A DNA stretch of 64,000 nucleotides, from positions 186,001 to 250,000 of the forward strand of contig NZ_FMTM01000005.1 in the NCBI RefSeq assembly GCF_900099775.1, written 5' to 3'. The translations under genes and the position numbers were made by a program. A model generated the notes under the pieces. It did not search any database. It was not told the origin of the DNA and worked only from the letters and a program-made list of their open reading frames with translations. Each line of letters begins with the position of its first letter. The stretch's first letter is position 1. This DNA comes from Rhizobium mongolense subsp. loessense. Lineage in GTDB: Bacteria; Pseudomonadota; Alphaproteobacteria; Rhizobiales; Rhizobiaceae. Positions 42,195-50,984 of the stretch are shown in pieces.

Positions 42195-42758
42195 ATGACA
42201 ACGGGTGTACTCTTGCGGCGTGCCGAGCGGCGCGATGCGGAAGCCTTGTCGACATTCGCCGCCCGAGTGTTCTGGGAGACCTATGCTGACGACACGGCCG
42301 CCTCCGACCTGACCGACTACATCGGCAAGAACTTTCGCGTCGCGCGGCAGCACGCTGAAATCGTCGATCCTTGCGGCGCAGTTTTCCTTGCTGTGAAGGG
42401 TCAGGGCGGCAGGACGATCCTGGGATATGCGCAGCTTGTCGTTGAGGCGCCATGCGACGCGCCACCACTCCTCAATCGCCTCTACATCGAAAGGGAATGC
42501 AGGGGGACCGGCCTGGCCGGCCGGCTGCTCGAGGAGGTCCGAAACGAATGCCGTCGGCGCGGAGCCGCCAAACTGCGGCTGACCGTGTTCGAAAAAAATA
42601 CTCGCGCGATTGCGTTCTACAAGCAGTCGGGATTTGCTGTGACTGGATTCACAACCTTTCGCGTTGGCCATGATGTGCAGAGAGATATCGAAATGGAGAC
42701 CCAGGTCGATGCGGCCGAGCGCCGCCACAATACCGGACCTGGTAGCCAAAACGGCTGA
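42195..42758 (+). CDS. GNAT-family N-acetyltransferase
   Basis: 187 residues from ATG 42195 (AGGGGGG upstream); a longer frame to 42150 is not needed. Seen: VLLRRAERRDAEALSTFAAR start, LNRLYIERECRGTGLAGRLL carrying the acetyl-CoA pyrophosphate-binding R/Q-x-x-G-x-G/A element, and the C-terminal NTRAIAFYKQSGFAVTG typical of RimI-like enzymes. Substrate unknown. Lies between the DUF1127 gene and a winged-helix regulator, 39 bp from the latter. Confidence 0.85.
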   Translation: MTTGVLLRRAERRDAEALSTFAARVFWETYADDTAASDLTDYIGKNFRVARQHAEIVDPCGAVFLAVKGQGGRTILGYAQLVVEAPCDAPPLLNRLYIERECRGTGLAGRLLEEVRNECRRRGAAKLRLTVFEKNTRAIAFYKQSGFAVTGFTTFRVGHDVQRDIEMETQVDAAERRHNTGPGSQNG

Positions 42759-42797
42759 TTTAGGAAGATGTTCGCACCGACTGATCAGGGGAGGTCG

Positions 42798-44438
42798 ATG
42801 AAGCCTGCGCTGATCTACGAATTCAGAGGCCACCTACTCGATCTCGGTCGCCGAAGGCTCCAGCGTGGCGGTAACGACATCATGATACGCCCGAAATCGT
42901 TGGCGCTTCTGGTGTATCTGATAGAGAACCCTGGCAGGGTCATAGACAAGGAAGAACTGATCGGCGCGATTTGGCCGAACTCCATTGTCTCGGACGATTC
43001 TCTCAGCCAATGCCTGAAGGACGTGCGCGCAGCCCTTGGAGTGGAAGCTGAAGGTCTTATCAAGACGGTACCGCGACGCGGCTATATCGTGGATGAAGGG
43101 CAGATCCGGTGCCGAAGCGAGCTTCCCCCACCGCAATCAGAGAAGCCTTCCATAGCGATCCTTCCCTTCCGGCCGCTGGCAAGCGACCGCGAGCACAATT
43201 GGTTCGCGGAGGGATTGACCGAGGACATTGCAACGGCGCTTACACGAAGTCGGCAACTGATGGTCGTGTCGAGGCTAGCCCGGCCTCCCGAGCCGAAAGT
43301 TTCGCGGTCGGTGGCCGAAGTCGCCGGCTCTTTCAGGGTCCGCTACGTCGTGGACGGCAGCATTCGACTGGTGGGGAATCGTCTACGCGTATCGTCCCAG
43401 CTTATCGACGCGCATTCAGGCTCAATCCTGTGGGCGGATCGCTTCGATCGATATGTGAACGATGTCTTCGCCATTCAGGACGAGATTACCGATGCGATCG
43501 TGAGACATCTCGAGATCAAACTTCTGCCTCAGGAGCGGCGCTCCATACAACTGTCCCGAACTGACAATATGGAGGCCTACACTTACTATCGGCACGGATG
43601 GCAACTGGCGCGCCATTGGACGAAGGCCTATCTGATGGTGGCGCGCCGGATGTTCACACAGGCGGCCGAACTCGATCCGATCTTCGCACGTGCGCATTCG
43701 GCCATTGCCCTGTGCGATTGTTATCTGCTGGAATGGTTCGCCAGCAACGAAACCCCCGGCTCCATTCTCGCCATGGCCGAAAAGGCGCTGGCGCTCGATG
43801 CGAACCTCGCGGAGGCGCATGTGGCCCGCGCCCTGGCTTTCCAGAAATCCGGCCGCATAGATGATGCCCGGACCGCCTATGCGGAAGCCCTGGCCATCGA
43901 CCCGACCTGTTTTGAAGCGCGGCTGTTTGCTGGTTTCCTTGCCTGGACACAGGGGCAACGCGACGTCGCCATGGCGCAATTCGTCGAGGCGGCACAGCTG
44001 CGGAGGGAAGACTACCTCGGCCCGTATTTCGTTCTCGCCGCGATTGACAAAGCCGACCCCGAAAAGCTCAAATGGGCTCAACTCGCTCTCGAACTGGCGG
44101 AACATGCGGCAGTCCTTCAACCCGACAACCCCGCACCTTTGTCCCGGGGGGCTGTGGCGCTCTATCACCTCGGCAAATTCCAGGAAGCCGTCTCGTGGAT
44201 CAAACGCGCCTTGATACTCGATCCCGACGATCCGATCACAAACTACAATGCCGCGGCGGTATACTCCGTCATCGGCGACCAGGCGACCGCGTTGCGATTT
44301 CTCGAAGCCTATGTCCAGCGCAGCTCGGAGGACATGGTTGATCTGGTCAGGAATGACGACGACCTCGCCGGCATCCGGAGCTATCCAGGGTACAATGAAC
44401 TCCTGGCAAGGAGCTGGGGTCTCATTTCGTCGACCTGA
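42798..44438 (+). CDS. Winged-helix (OmpR-type) regulator with TolB-like/TPR C-terminal half
   Basis: 546 residues from ATG 42798 (GGGGAGG three bases upstream); ATG 42768 is an alternative. Seen: an N-terminal winged helix of the OmpR/CadC kind (KSLALLVYLIENPGRVIDKE, ELIGAIWP, VRAALG, VPRRGYIVD); then SIAILPFRPLASDREHNWFA and EGLTEDIATAL, the region that in cyclase/TPR proteins resembles TolB; then several TPRs (LAEAHVARALAFQKSGRIDD, EAVSWIKRALILDPDDP). No membrane helix was seen. Known: such proteins are transcription factors of uncertain signal. The same C-terminal module follows a cyclase domain at 60225-62135. Confidence 0.85.
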   Translation: MKPALIYEFRGHLLDLGRRRLQRGGNDIMIRPKSLALLVYLIENPGRVIDKEELIGAIWPNSIVSDDSLSQCLKDVRAALGVEAEGLIKTVPRRGYIVDEGQIRCRSELPPPQSEKPSIAILPFRPLASDREHNWFAEGLTEDIATALTRSRQLMVVSRLARPPEPKVSRSVAEVAGSFRVRYVVDGSIRLVGNRLRVSSQLIDAHSGSILWADRFDRYVNDVFAIQDEITDAIVRHLEIKLLPQERRSIQLSRTDNMEAYTYYRHGWQLARHWTKAYLMVARRMFTQAAELDPIFARAHSAIALCDCYLLEWFASNETPGSILAMAEKALALDANLAEAHVARALAFQKSGRIDDARTAYAEALAIDPTCFEARLFAGFLAWTQGQRDVAMAQFVEAAQLRREDYLGPYFVLAAIDKADPEKLKWAQLALELAEHAAVLQPDNPAPLSRGAVALYHLGKFQEAVSWIKRALILDPDDPITNYNAAAVYSVIGDQATALRFLEAYVQRSSEDMVDLVRNDDDLAGIRSYPGYNELLARSWGLISST

Positions 44439-44833
44439 TGGCCGGTCCATCCTCCAGCACTGCGCTCTTACGAATAACCGCTGGCACCACTACGGCGCGA
44501 TTTCGGAACTTTTCGCCGCAGATTCATGACATTCTCGCTGCCTCTTTCATAGCCGCTCCGGCAGGTCGATCCGGCCGGACGGCTCACCGGCAATGCTAAG
44601 ACCAGAGGCGGAAAGCCGCCTCTGGTCTCGACCTCAATCGTAAGGGTGTCCCGCTTCCATATTGACTGAGCTGCCTTTTGCAGTGCCGAGCACTGGAGGA
44701 CATGACGGGGGATGCCGACTATACCCCTATAGCCGCCGTCCTACGCCTCGCGCCACCTCTTGGACTACAGGGGGTGTTTCCCGACGCTCGGCATGTAAAC
44801 TGATAGCCATCTAAGCCGAGGGAGGTAACGCCG
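44439..44833. other. 395-bp intergenic region with a strong hairpin
   Basis: No gene seen. Contains the 13-bp perfect hairpin at 44599-44628. The right end leads into the ribosome site of the truncated gene at 44834. Confidence 0.5.
44599..44628. terminator. Perfect 13-bp hairpin, probable transcription end or processing signal
   Basis: Seen: AGACCAGAGGCGG, loop AAAG, CCGCCTCTGGTCT. The stem is perfect and GC-rich but has no following T run, so it is not a classical rho-independent terminator. It lies 160 bp after the regulator gene. Confidence 0.45.
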
Positions 44834-45076
44834 GTGTCCCGATTTCTTGCTGTTTACACTATGAAGCCCGAAGACCTCGCGTCGTTTCGAAGCCTGTCTA
44901 AAGCCCAAGAAGGGATATCCGCTACAGTAGATCCATATGTGTCGCAGGCTTCAGGCATCCCGATTTGGACTGGCGCTTTGCCAGCGGGACAGCGGTGCGA
45001 CCGACGATATCTCGGGTCGGGAGAGGGGGATCGAGCGACCGGTCACGAATTCGACCATCGAGCGGTCTTCCACTAA
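44834..45076 (+). pseudogene. Truncated YCII-like gene start
   Basis: Seen: a strong ribosome site (GGGAGG) and GTG start encoding SRFLAVYTMKPEDLASFRSL and a few further residues. This resembles the N-terminus of small YCII-related proteins of rhizobia (xKFLAVYTMKPEDLARFRALPK). Similarity ends after about 28 residues, and the rest of the frame runs antisense over the end of the glycosyltransferase at 44951, so the gene is probably truncated. Confidence 0.4.
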
Positions 45077-45922
45077 ACTTGCTTCTATGTTTTGACGGGT
45101 CGTTTCCATTTTCTTCTTCAGGAAATCCGCTGAGACAATGTAGTCGGACCCGCGGGCGATCTTCTCGGCCATTTCCTGAGCCGACTTGCAGTAGTAGTGG
45201 TTCAGCTGGAGATACTCGTTTGAATAAAAACTTCGTTTCTTCCTGCCGTCCCTGGTCGTGCGAAATCCTGCGTCATTGACGGTGAGGTCGCCGAAGGACC
45301 GCGTCTTGAATTGGTGCACCGTAACCTCTACGACTTCGCAGGGATCTACAATGCACTTGAAGTTGGAGAGGTGCTTCGCTTTGCTGAGCGGATCGTCGTT
45401 GCGCCACGTATAGTTCATGACAACGGGGCCTTGCGGCCTCACCTTATGTCCGCCCGTGCCAAACATATGCCAAGGCAAGGAGACATTCGGAAATCCCTGT
45501 GTTGCTTCCAGCGCTTCCTCGATCGTGCCTCCCTTGCGCGGAAGCAAGAATTCGTCGACATCGATAAAAGCTATGCGGCTGAATCTACCGCCGAAAGTGC
45601 AGACGGCATGGGAGAAGGCGAGAACCTGGCTATTGATGAACCTCGATTCCAGGTACATCTTGCCGGACCATGGGATGATCGTAAGCTCGCCGGCAGTGAG
45701 AACCGACTGCAATATGCTGCATGTGGCATCGGTCGAGCCGTTATCATAAACGAGAAAGTGACTGATCCCTACGGCTTTATGAAACATCGCCCATTCTTCG
45801 ATATATGATGCCTCGTCTTTGACGATTACGGCAATCGCGATTCCCGATCGGCCTGGCAGAGGCTTCGGCGGAATGATGGCAAGACTATTGATCGGAGTGC
45901 TCTTTCGTCTGAACCACGACAT
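44951..45922 (-). CDS. Glycosyltransferase family 92/GT2-like
   Basis: 323 residues, ATG 45922. Seen: IAIAVIVKDEASYIEEWAMF, VGISHFLVYDNGSTDATC, FSRIAFIDVDEFLLPRKG with the metal-binding DVD, then LSNFKCIVDP and NEYLQLNHYYCKSAQEMAEK with the distal His. This is the GT92 (formerly DUF23) pattern found in bacterial polysaccharide loci. The C-terminal 60 residues are variable and overlap the truncated gene on the other strand. Likely adds a capsule sugar. Divergent from the glycosyltransferase at 46173. Confidence 0.82.
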   Translation of the reverse strand: MSWFRRKSTPINSLAIIPPKPLPGRSGIAIAVIVKDEASYIEEWAMFHKAVGISHFLVYDNGSTDATCSILQSVLTAGELTIIPWSGKMYLESRFINSQVLAFSHAVCTFGGRFSRIAFIDVDEFLLPRKGGTIEEALEATQGFPNVSLPWHMFGTGGHKVRPQGPVVMNYTWRNDDPLSKAKHLSNFKCIVDPCEVVEVTVHQFKTRSFGDLTVNDAGFRTTRDGRKKRSFYSNEYLQLNHYYCKSAQEMAEKIARGSDYIVSADFLKKKMETTRQNIEASLVEDRSMVEFVTGRSIPLSRPEISSVAPLSRWQSASPNRDA

Positions 45923-46172
45923 TTTGCCGCCTTATGTCCCTGGATTGGAAGAAGTTGAATCTCGTTTCAGGAAAGTCGCGCTATAATAGCGCTGGATGGG
46001 AATCAAGTGACGTCGCGGCTTTTTTGAGAGCCGGCCCTGGAAGGTCTCCATGTGAATTGACACAGGGTTTCTGGTGGTGCACAGCTTCGGACCGTCAGAG
46101 GAACTTTTCCCTCTCCATGAGAGGGGCGACCTTAAAAGAGGTCTCTGCACAGCCAAAATGAAAGGATCATCG

Positions 46173-46877
46173 ATGAGAGATGCCGTTGCTCGAATTTTTG
46201 TCGGTTTTGATTCCAAAGAGGTAGTTGCCTATCACGTTCTATGCCAGAGCATTATAGAGCACTCCTCGATCCCTGTCGCCTTTTCGCCTATTGTCCTCGA
46301 TAATCTGAGGGACATTTTCACGCGCGAGCGCAATGCGCTGCAGTCGACGGAGTTCTCCTTCTCTCGCTTTCTGGTTCCCTACCTCAGCAACTATGAGGGG
46401 TGGAGCATTTTCATGGATTGCGACATGCTGGCGCGCGCCGACATCGCAGAGCTATGGAATCTCCGGGATGATCGATATGCTGCGATGTGCGTGAAGCATG
46501 ACTACGTTCCGAAGGTTGAAACCAAATTTCTAGGCCAGACTCAGACGAAGTATGAGAAGAAGAACTGGTCGAGCATGATTTTGTTCAACAACTCAAAGTG
46601 CAGGGCATTGACCAAGGACTTTGTCAACACGGCCACTGGCCTGCAGTTGCACCAGTTCAAGTGGCTAGAATCCGACGAGCAGATTGGCGATATACCCGTC
46701 ACTTGGAACTACCTGGTAAACGAGTACGACAAGCGCGACGATGCGAAAATCGTTCACTTTACCGATGGCGGCCCGTATTTCGACGAGTACAAGAATGACG
46801 ATTACGCCGACGAATGGTTTGCCATGCGCGAGCGCGTGCTTGCCGTCACCCAGAAGGCTGCCGGGAGCCCAAGTTGA
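46173..46877 (+). CDS. Glycosyltransferase (GT8-like)
   Basis: 234 residues from ATG 46173, which has AAAGGA 6 bases upstream; ATG 46158 and a longer frame to 46074 are weaker. Seen: ARIFVGFDSKEVVAYHVLCQ, FSFSRFLVPYLSNYEGWSIF leading to MDCDMLARADIAELW, which carries the DxD metal motif, WSSMILFNNSKCRAL, and the C-terminal KIVHFTDGGPYFDEY with the distal His. Coupled to the next gene (TTG start overlapping its stop). Donor unknown. Confidence 0.78.
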   Translation: MRDAVARIFVGFDSKEVVAYHVLCQSIIEHSSIPVAFSPIVLDNLRDIFTRERNALQSTEFSFSRFLVPYLSNYEGWSIFMDCDMLARADIAELWNLRDDRYAAMCVKHDYVPKVETKFLGQTQTKYEKKNWSSMILFNNSKCRALTKDFVNTATGLQLHQFKWLESDEQIGDIPVTWNYLVNEYDKRDDAKIVHFTDGGPYFDEYKNDDYADEWFAMRERVLAVTQKAAGSPS

Positions 46878-47755
46878 TCACGCCTACCGATCAAAGCGCA
46901 GGCACGCTTCAGCTTAAGGGCGCCGTCGCTGATCTCTCTGATACTATGGACTGGAAGAGGGTTTTCTCCCAGTTCTCACACATTGTCCTTGTCGCCAACA
47001 GCGGTCTAAATGACGTCCAACTGCTCGAGCGCCATTATCCTGCGAGCACCTTGTTCGTGTTCTTCAACAAGGTCTACAAAACCTTGTCTGAAGATTTCAA
47101 AGGCAACGCTATTCTGGTCTCGCGCGGTCAACCCGCGGGAGCAAATATCGTTTACAAAGGCGAAGTGGACGAGGTGCTCGCGTTTTTCGAGCAAGCGACA
47201 TTTCTTGGCATTCTGAATCTCCGCTTGTCCTTGCTGGAAAAGCTGAACACGTCGGCCGATTTCCACGGCGCCCCGACCGGTCATCTCGATCTTGTTGGCT
47301 TCACCGACCGATTCTACACTCCCGGAAAAACCCCGACCAGCGGCTTTGCGATGGCGATGTGGCTGACAGGTATGAAGCTTCCCGGCTCTATCGTACTCGC
47401 GGGATTTTCAGCGCGCCGGACCGAAAAGTGGAGAGTGGTTGCTGCACATGATTGGAATTTTGAGCAAACTTGCTTTAGACTGCTTGCAAGGGCCGACAAG
47501 ATTTCGATACATGATGGCGTTGCAATAAACGCTTACGAGAACTTGAGCGATCTCTTTCCGGAAATTTCAAAGACGGACATTGCCTTGGCCGCTGCAGAAG
47601 TGTTTTCGGAGCGTCTCGGGAACACCGATGCCGAGGTCGATAAACTTATCAGTCTGACGGGCGCGGCGCGAAAGATCGATCAGATGTTTAGATCGCTCAG
47701 ACCGGCGTGGATGAAAAAAAAGAAGCCGCATTTTCCTGGGTCCAAAGCGGAATAG
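46874..47755 (+). CDS. Sialyltransferase-motif protein (GT29/GT42-like), putative glycosyltransferase
   Basis: 293 residues. The TTG at 46874 overlaps the previous stop (TTGA) and has GGGAG upstream; the frame further 5' lies within that gene. Seen: FSHIVLVANSGLNDVQLLER, LFVFFNKVYK, and KTPTSGFAMAMWLTGMKLPG followed by SIVLAGFSARRT and HDWNFEQTC. The P-T-S-G-x-x-A...VxxxGF element resembles sialyltransferase motif S with its following His-containing segment. The acidic sugar could be any nonulosonic acid or Kdo. Translationally coupled to the GT8-like enzyme, so probably the same pathway step. Assignment is by motif only. Confidence 0.6.
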   Translation: MITPTDQSAGTLQLKGAVADLSDTMDWKRVFSQFSHIVLVANSGLNDVQLLERHYPASTLFVFFNKVYKTLSEDFKGNAILVSRGQPAGANIVYKGEVDEVLAFFEQATFLGILNLRLSLLEKLNTSADFHGAPTGHLDLVGFTDRFYTPGKTPTSGFAMAMWLTGMKLPGSIVLAGFSARRTEKWRVVAAHDWNFEQTCFRLLARADKISIHDGVAINAYENLSDLFPEISKTDIALAAAEVFSERLGNTDAEVDKLISLTGAARKIDQMFRSLRPAWMKKKKPHFPGSKAE

Positions 47756-48292
47756 ATCAACGGCGACTTTCATTGCTGACCGTCTGGCGTTCGGCCGCGG
47801 CCGCTTCCAATTCGTCGCATCGCTTCGTCCTTGAGGCAGCATCCGATATTTCAGGTTCCACGTTCACCAATTCACTACTTTACCTTGCAGTACCTGAGTA
47901 AATAAAACACTCACGGGGGGCGGATGAGCAGTATGCGTTCGCCAAAACTGGCTGGCCGAATATTGATGGTAGTTGCCAGGTTGGAAGTCGAGCTATTGTT
48001 CTCTGGAATACGAGCCGAAGCTGAAGATCGCGGCTGGGATGCTAGCTCCGCGAAGAGAGTGGCCCGACCGTAGTCAGAGGTTCGCGAGCCCCAGCGCCAC
48101 GACTCCCTATTTGGGTGCGAGATTCGCAACAAGGTCCTGGCGTTTTCCATGGAACGCATAGTGGAAACGGAATGGGTTGTATTTTTTAAATATGCAACAT
48201 CTATGCGGGGAAATTGACCTTTCGTTAACCAGGATATTTGCAATCTTGGCGAAATTAGATTCGCGTGCTGATTGCTGATCCTGGACCCCAAC
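47756..48292. other. 537-bp intergenic region upstream of flagellin
   Basis: No gene supported. The last 100 bp are AT-rich (TTTTTTAAATATG near 48183) and contain TTGACC at 48214-48219 as a possible -35 element, with no good -10 match 16-18 bases on. Frames on the minus strand (47911-48357) look like chance. Confidence 0.4.
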
Positions 48293-50005
48293 ATGACCTC
48301 GATTTTAACAAACACAAGTGCTACCGCCGCTCTCCAGACGTTGAGAACGGCAAGCATCCAGCTTACGAAGACACAGAACCAGGCTTCATCCGGATTGCGC
48401 GTTGAGAAAGCCGCTGATAACGCGGCCTACTGGTCTATTGGCACAACCATGCGCTCCGATGTTAAGGCGCTTTCGGCAGTCAGTGATGCAATTCAAATTG
48501 GCGCGGCTAAGACCGATACTGCCTACGCCGCCACATCGTCTATCATCGACGTTCTCAGTGAGTTCAAAGCAAAACTTGTCGCGGGGAAGGAGCCGGGGGT
48601 AGACAAGTCCAAGGTACAAGACGAGCTAAACCAGCTTAGTGAACAAGCCGAATCGGTTGCGAAATCCGCCAGCTTCAATGGCCAGAATTGGTTGATCACC
48701 GACGCCACCACTCACCTGATGAAAACCCCTGACCTAACTGCGCAGGTGGCTTCGGCATTCGTCCGGTTCGCAGACGGATCGATCTCAGTGGAGCAGTCCG
48801 ACGTAAATCTAAAAAATACGTCGATGCTGAACGCGGGTGGCGGCGGCATCCTGCAAAAGGAAATTGGCGGTCTTGGTGACATTGGCGGATTTAGAAACAC
48901 CAACGCAAATTCCGTCGCGCACCAGGGGCACGAGAGCCATGACTTCACTGGACCTACAACTTTTGGCGCGACCGACAGCTTGGAATTCGATCTGATCCTT
49001 GATGCGGGTGCTCATACAGCGGGCGTTACTTACACCGCCCTGCGCATCGACAAAAGCGTTGTCGATGCGGCACTCGGAACAACGGACGGCATCATCCGCC
49101 GCGCTGATGATTTGCGAAAAGTGTTGAACAAGATTTTCGCTGACAATTCGATTGGAGCAACTGCCGACGAATGGCTGTTTAGCGGTGGACCGGCACCGAC
49201 GTCGAATGTTGTTGAGATCGCGTCACTTGAAAGCTCAGGGCACCCGGGCTCGTCAATAAATCTTGCCAATTTCGTCTCAAATATCAGCGGGCACCCTGCA
49301 GGGTTTGCTATGGGACTTGAGAGCGTCAAAAGTAATCACGACAATATGTATCCATTCGCGAGCATCGACTATACGAAGCCGTTCACCGTTTCGGATACTG
49401 CCGAGATTTATTTCGATGCACAAGTCGGACCAGGAGCAACCCAATCGTTCACTATTAACCGGAGCGTTGTTGACGCAGCCCTCGGAACGACTGACGGCTA
49501 CGTCGGCAATGCCACCGATCTTGCCGCAGTCATCCAGTATGTAACGAGTGGTATTGGACTGTCGGTCACGGCCTCCGGCTCGACCATCACGTTTGCTGCT
49601 GATCAGTCTGTTTATCCTGACGCTGGAAATCGTGCCGCGCGCGTCATGGTCGGAAACGTTCACTCCAGCCCACGTTGGACACTCGATTTCGATTTGTCGG
49701 AGGTGGATGTCACTGCCAGTGACTTCTCGGTTGACGACTACATTACAGGCATAGAGTACATGCTGAAGCGTTCAACAACGAGCGGCAGCGTTCTCGGATC
49801 GTTGAGCAAACGATTAGAAATGCAGGCGAGTTTTGCGGAGTCGTTGCAAGACAGCCTGAAGTCCGGGATCGGTCGTCTTGTCGATGCAGACATGGAATCT
49901 GTTGCTGCTCACTCGGCAGCGCTTCAGACGCAGCAGCAGTTGGCGATCCAGTCTCTCAGCATCGCCAATGCGTCGCCGCAGAATGTGCTGCAGCTGTTCC
50001 AGTAA
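48293..50005 (+). CDS. Flagellin, enlarged, with internal duplication in the variable domain
   Basis: 570 residues, longer than the rhizobial flagellins I know (about 320-430). Seen: conserved N-terminus MTSILTNTSATAALQTLR, SSGLRVEKAADNAAYWSIGT, DTAYAATSSIIDVL, FNGQNWL, and C-terminus RLVDADMESVAAHSAALQTQ, QQLAIQSLSIANASPQN then VLQLF. These helical ends form the filament core. The middle (about 200-480) is expanded and carries a repeat: KSVVDAALGTTDG at 254-266 and RSVVDAALGTTDG at 390-402. No other flagellar gene is near. ATG 48293 is chosen because it begins the conserved terminus. Antigenic variation or a specialised filament is possible. Confidence 0.88.
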   Translation: MTSILTNTSATAALQTLRTASIQLTKTQNQASSGLRVEKAADNAAYWSIGTTMRSDVKALSAVSDAIQIGAAKTDTAYAATSSIIDVLSEFKAKLVAGKEPGVDKSKVQDELNQLSEQAESVAKSASFNGQNWLITDATTHLMKTPDLTAQVASAFVRFADGSISVEQSDVNLKNTSMLNAGGGGILQKEIGGLGDIGGFRNTNANSVAHQGHESHDFTGPTTFGATDSLEFDLILDAGAHTAGVTYTALRIDKSVVDAALGTTDGIIRRADDLRKVLNKIFADNSIGATADEWLFSGGPAPTSNVVEIASLESSGHPGSSINLANFVSNISGHPAGFAMGLESVKSNHDNMYPFASIDYTKPFTVSDTAEIYFDAQVGPGATQSFTINRSVVDAALGTTDGYVGNATDLAAVIQYVTSGIGLSVTASGSTITFAADQSVYPDAGNRAARVMVGNVHSSPRWTLDFDLSEVDVTASDFSVDDYITGIEYMLKRSTTSGSVLGSLSKRLEMQASFAESLQDSLKSGIGRLVDADMESVAAHSAALQTQQQLAIQSLSIANASPQNVLQLFQ

Positions 50006-50322
50006 AGAGAAGCCTGCCGGACCGATGGATGGGAACAGGGCAGTCTTGCTACCGAAGAGAACGATATTGCCCATAGGCATGCCCGCAGATGAAAAGCAAC
50101 ATTCCGACCCTCACTGTTTTTCGACGTTGAGTGGTGAAACTACACTGCACAACTCGATAGTGGGACTCAACACGAGCTCGCCCTGCCGCATCATCGTTCG
50201 CTGCGAACACAGGTGGTGCGGCTTGAGCCTACAGCGCTCCGCCACCGACATGCCCGGCTGTGGGCTTTCAGATACGATCCTGGCCTACAGCCACAATAAG
50301 CGTCCGGTTGGGGAATGCGTTG
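50006..50322. other. 317-bp intergenic region after flagellin
   Basis: No gene, hairpin with T run or known repeat seen. Short frames on the plus strand appear random. Confidence 0.4.
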
Positions 50323-50726
50323 TCAATTCAGCTTTATGAGTCCTGCCTCTGTTGGCCTAAATCCGCAGTTCCGGTAGGAGGAGGTCAGATGCGGTGCGAA
50401 GTCGACATGCAACCACTTTGCTCCACGGACTCGGGCCACATTTGTCGCCTCTCTTACCATGCGGGTAGCTCGATACCCTGTTTTCGCGTCCGAGGGTGGA
50501 CACAGGTATCGAGGATAAAGGCGTGAATGCCTCCGTCCCATGCGACGTTCACAAAGCCGACGAGCCGATTGTCTTCATGAGCCCCGATATGCGCGAGGCT
50601 GCGCGATAGAACGCCGGAGAAGTCTTTGGGCTCGCGGCGGCCCCAAGCTTCTAACCAAAGCATATTCAGGTCGTCTGCGGACGGAAACGGATCAATTTGA
50701 AGCATCACCATGTCGCCGCTATCCAT
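50323..50726 (-). pseudogene. GNAT acetyltransferase gene broken by a one-base deletion
   Basis: Seen: the 5' part (50726 down to about 50472) reads VGFVNVAWDGGIHAFILDTC and VHPRTRKQGI, a GNAT beta-strand and the start of the acetyl-CoA loop. The 3' part continues in another frame as ATRMVREATNVARVRGAKWL and YRNCGFRPTEAGLIKL, the GNAT C-terminus. Adding one base at about 50472 would restore RKQGIGATRMVREA, the R-x-x-G-x-G loop. The gene is therefore a recent pseudogene, or the site is a sequencing error. Substrate unknown. Confidence 0.75.
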
Positions 50727-50799
50727 TCACCGTTGGGAGATTGTCGTTGGCACGTCGTAAGCGTCCGGTGAAGCTGCCTTTGAGATTTCCGTCGAACAC

Positions 50800-50940
50800 G
50801 TGAAGTTACGAGCGAGCAAACGGGAATTCATTGCGCGATTACATGCGACGAAAGAAGACCTTCCAAAGGACGCAATCGCAATCGACGCCACGCCACCAAG
50901 CGCACGCGTCGTGGACGGAATTCTTGAAAATGCCAACTAG
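50800..50940 (+). CDS. Short unassigned reading frame (46 codons)
   Basis: Seen: GTG at 50800 encoding KLRASKREFIARLHATKEDL followed by a further 25 residues to TAG at 50938. Composition is protein-like, and the frame is open upstream to 50761. No family recognised; it may be the tail of a lost gene. Confidence 0.2.
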   Translation: MKLRASKREFIARLHATKEDLPKDAIAIDATPPSARVVDGILENAN

Positions 50941-50984
50941 ATCAAGAAGTTCCAAGCCATGACGAGACACTGCAAGCGAGAGCC

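Noticed and set aside
43422..44450. 342-codon minus-strand frame over the winged-helix/TPR regulator
   Set aside because: Antisense to TPR repeats; Arg/Gly-rich shadow without family similarity.
47911..48357. 148-codon minus-strand frame upstream of flagellin
   Set aside because: Runs antisense into the conserved flagellin N-terminus and has no recognisable domain.
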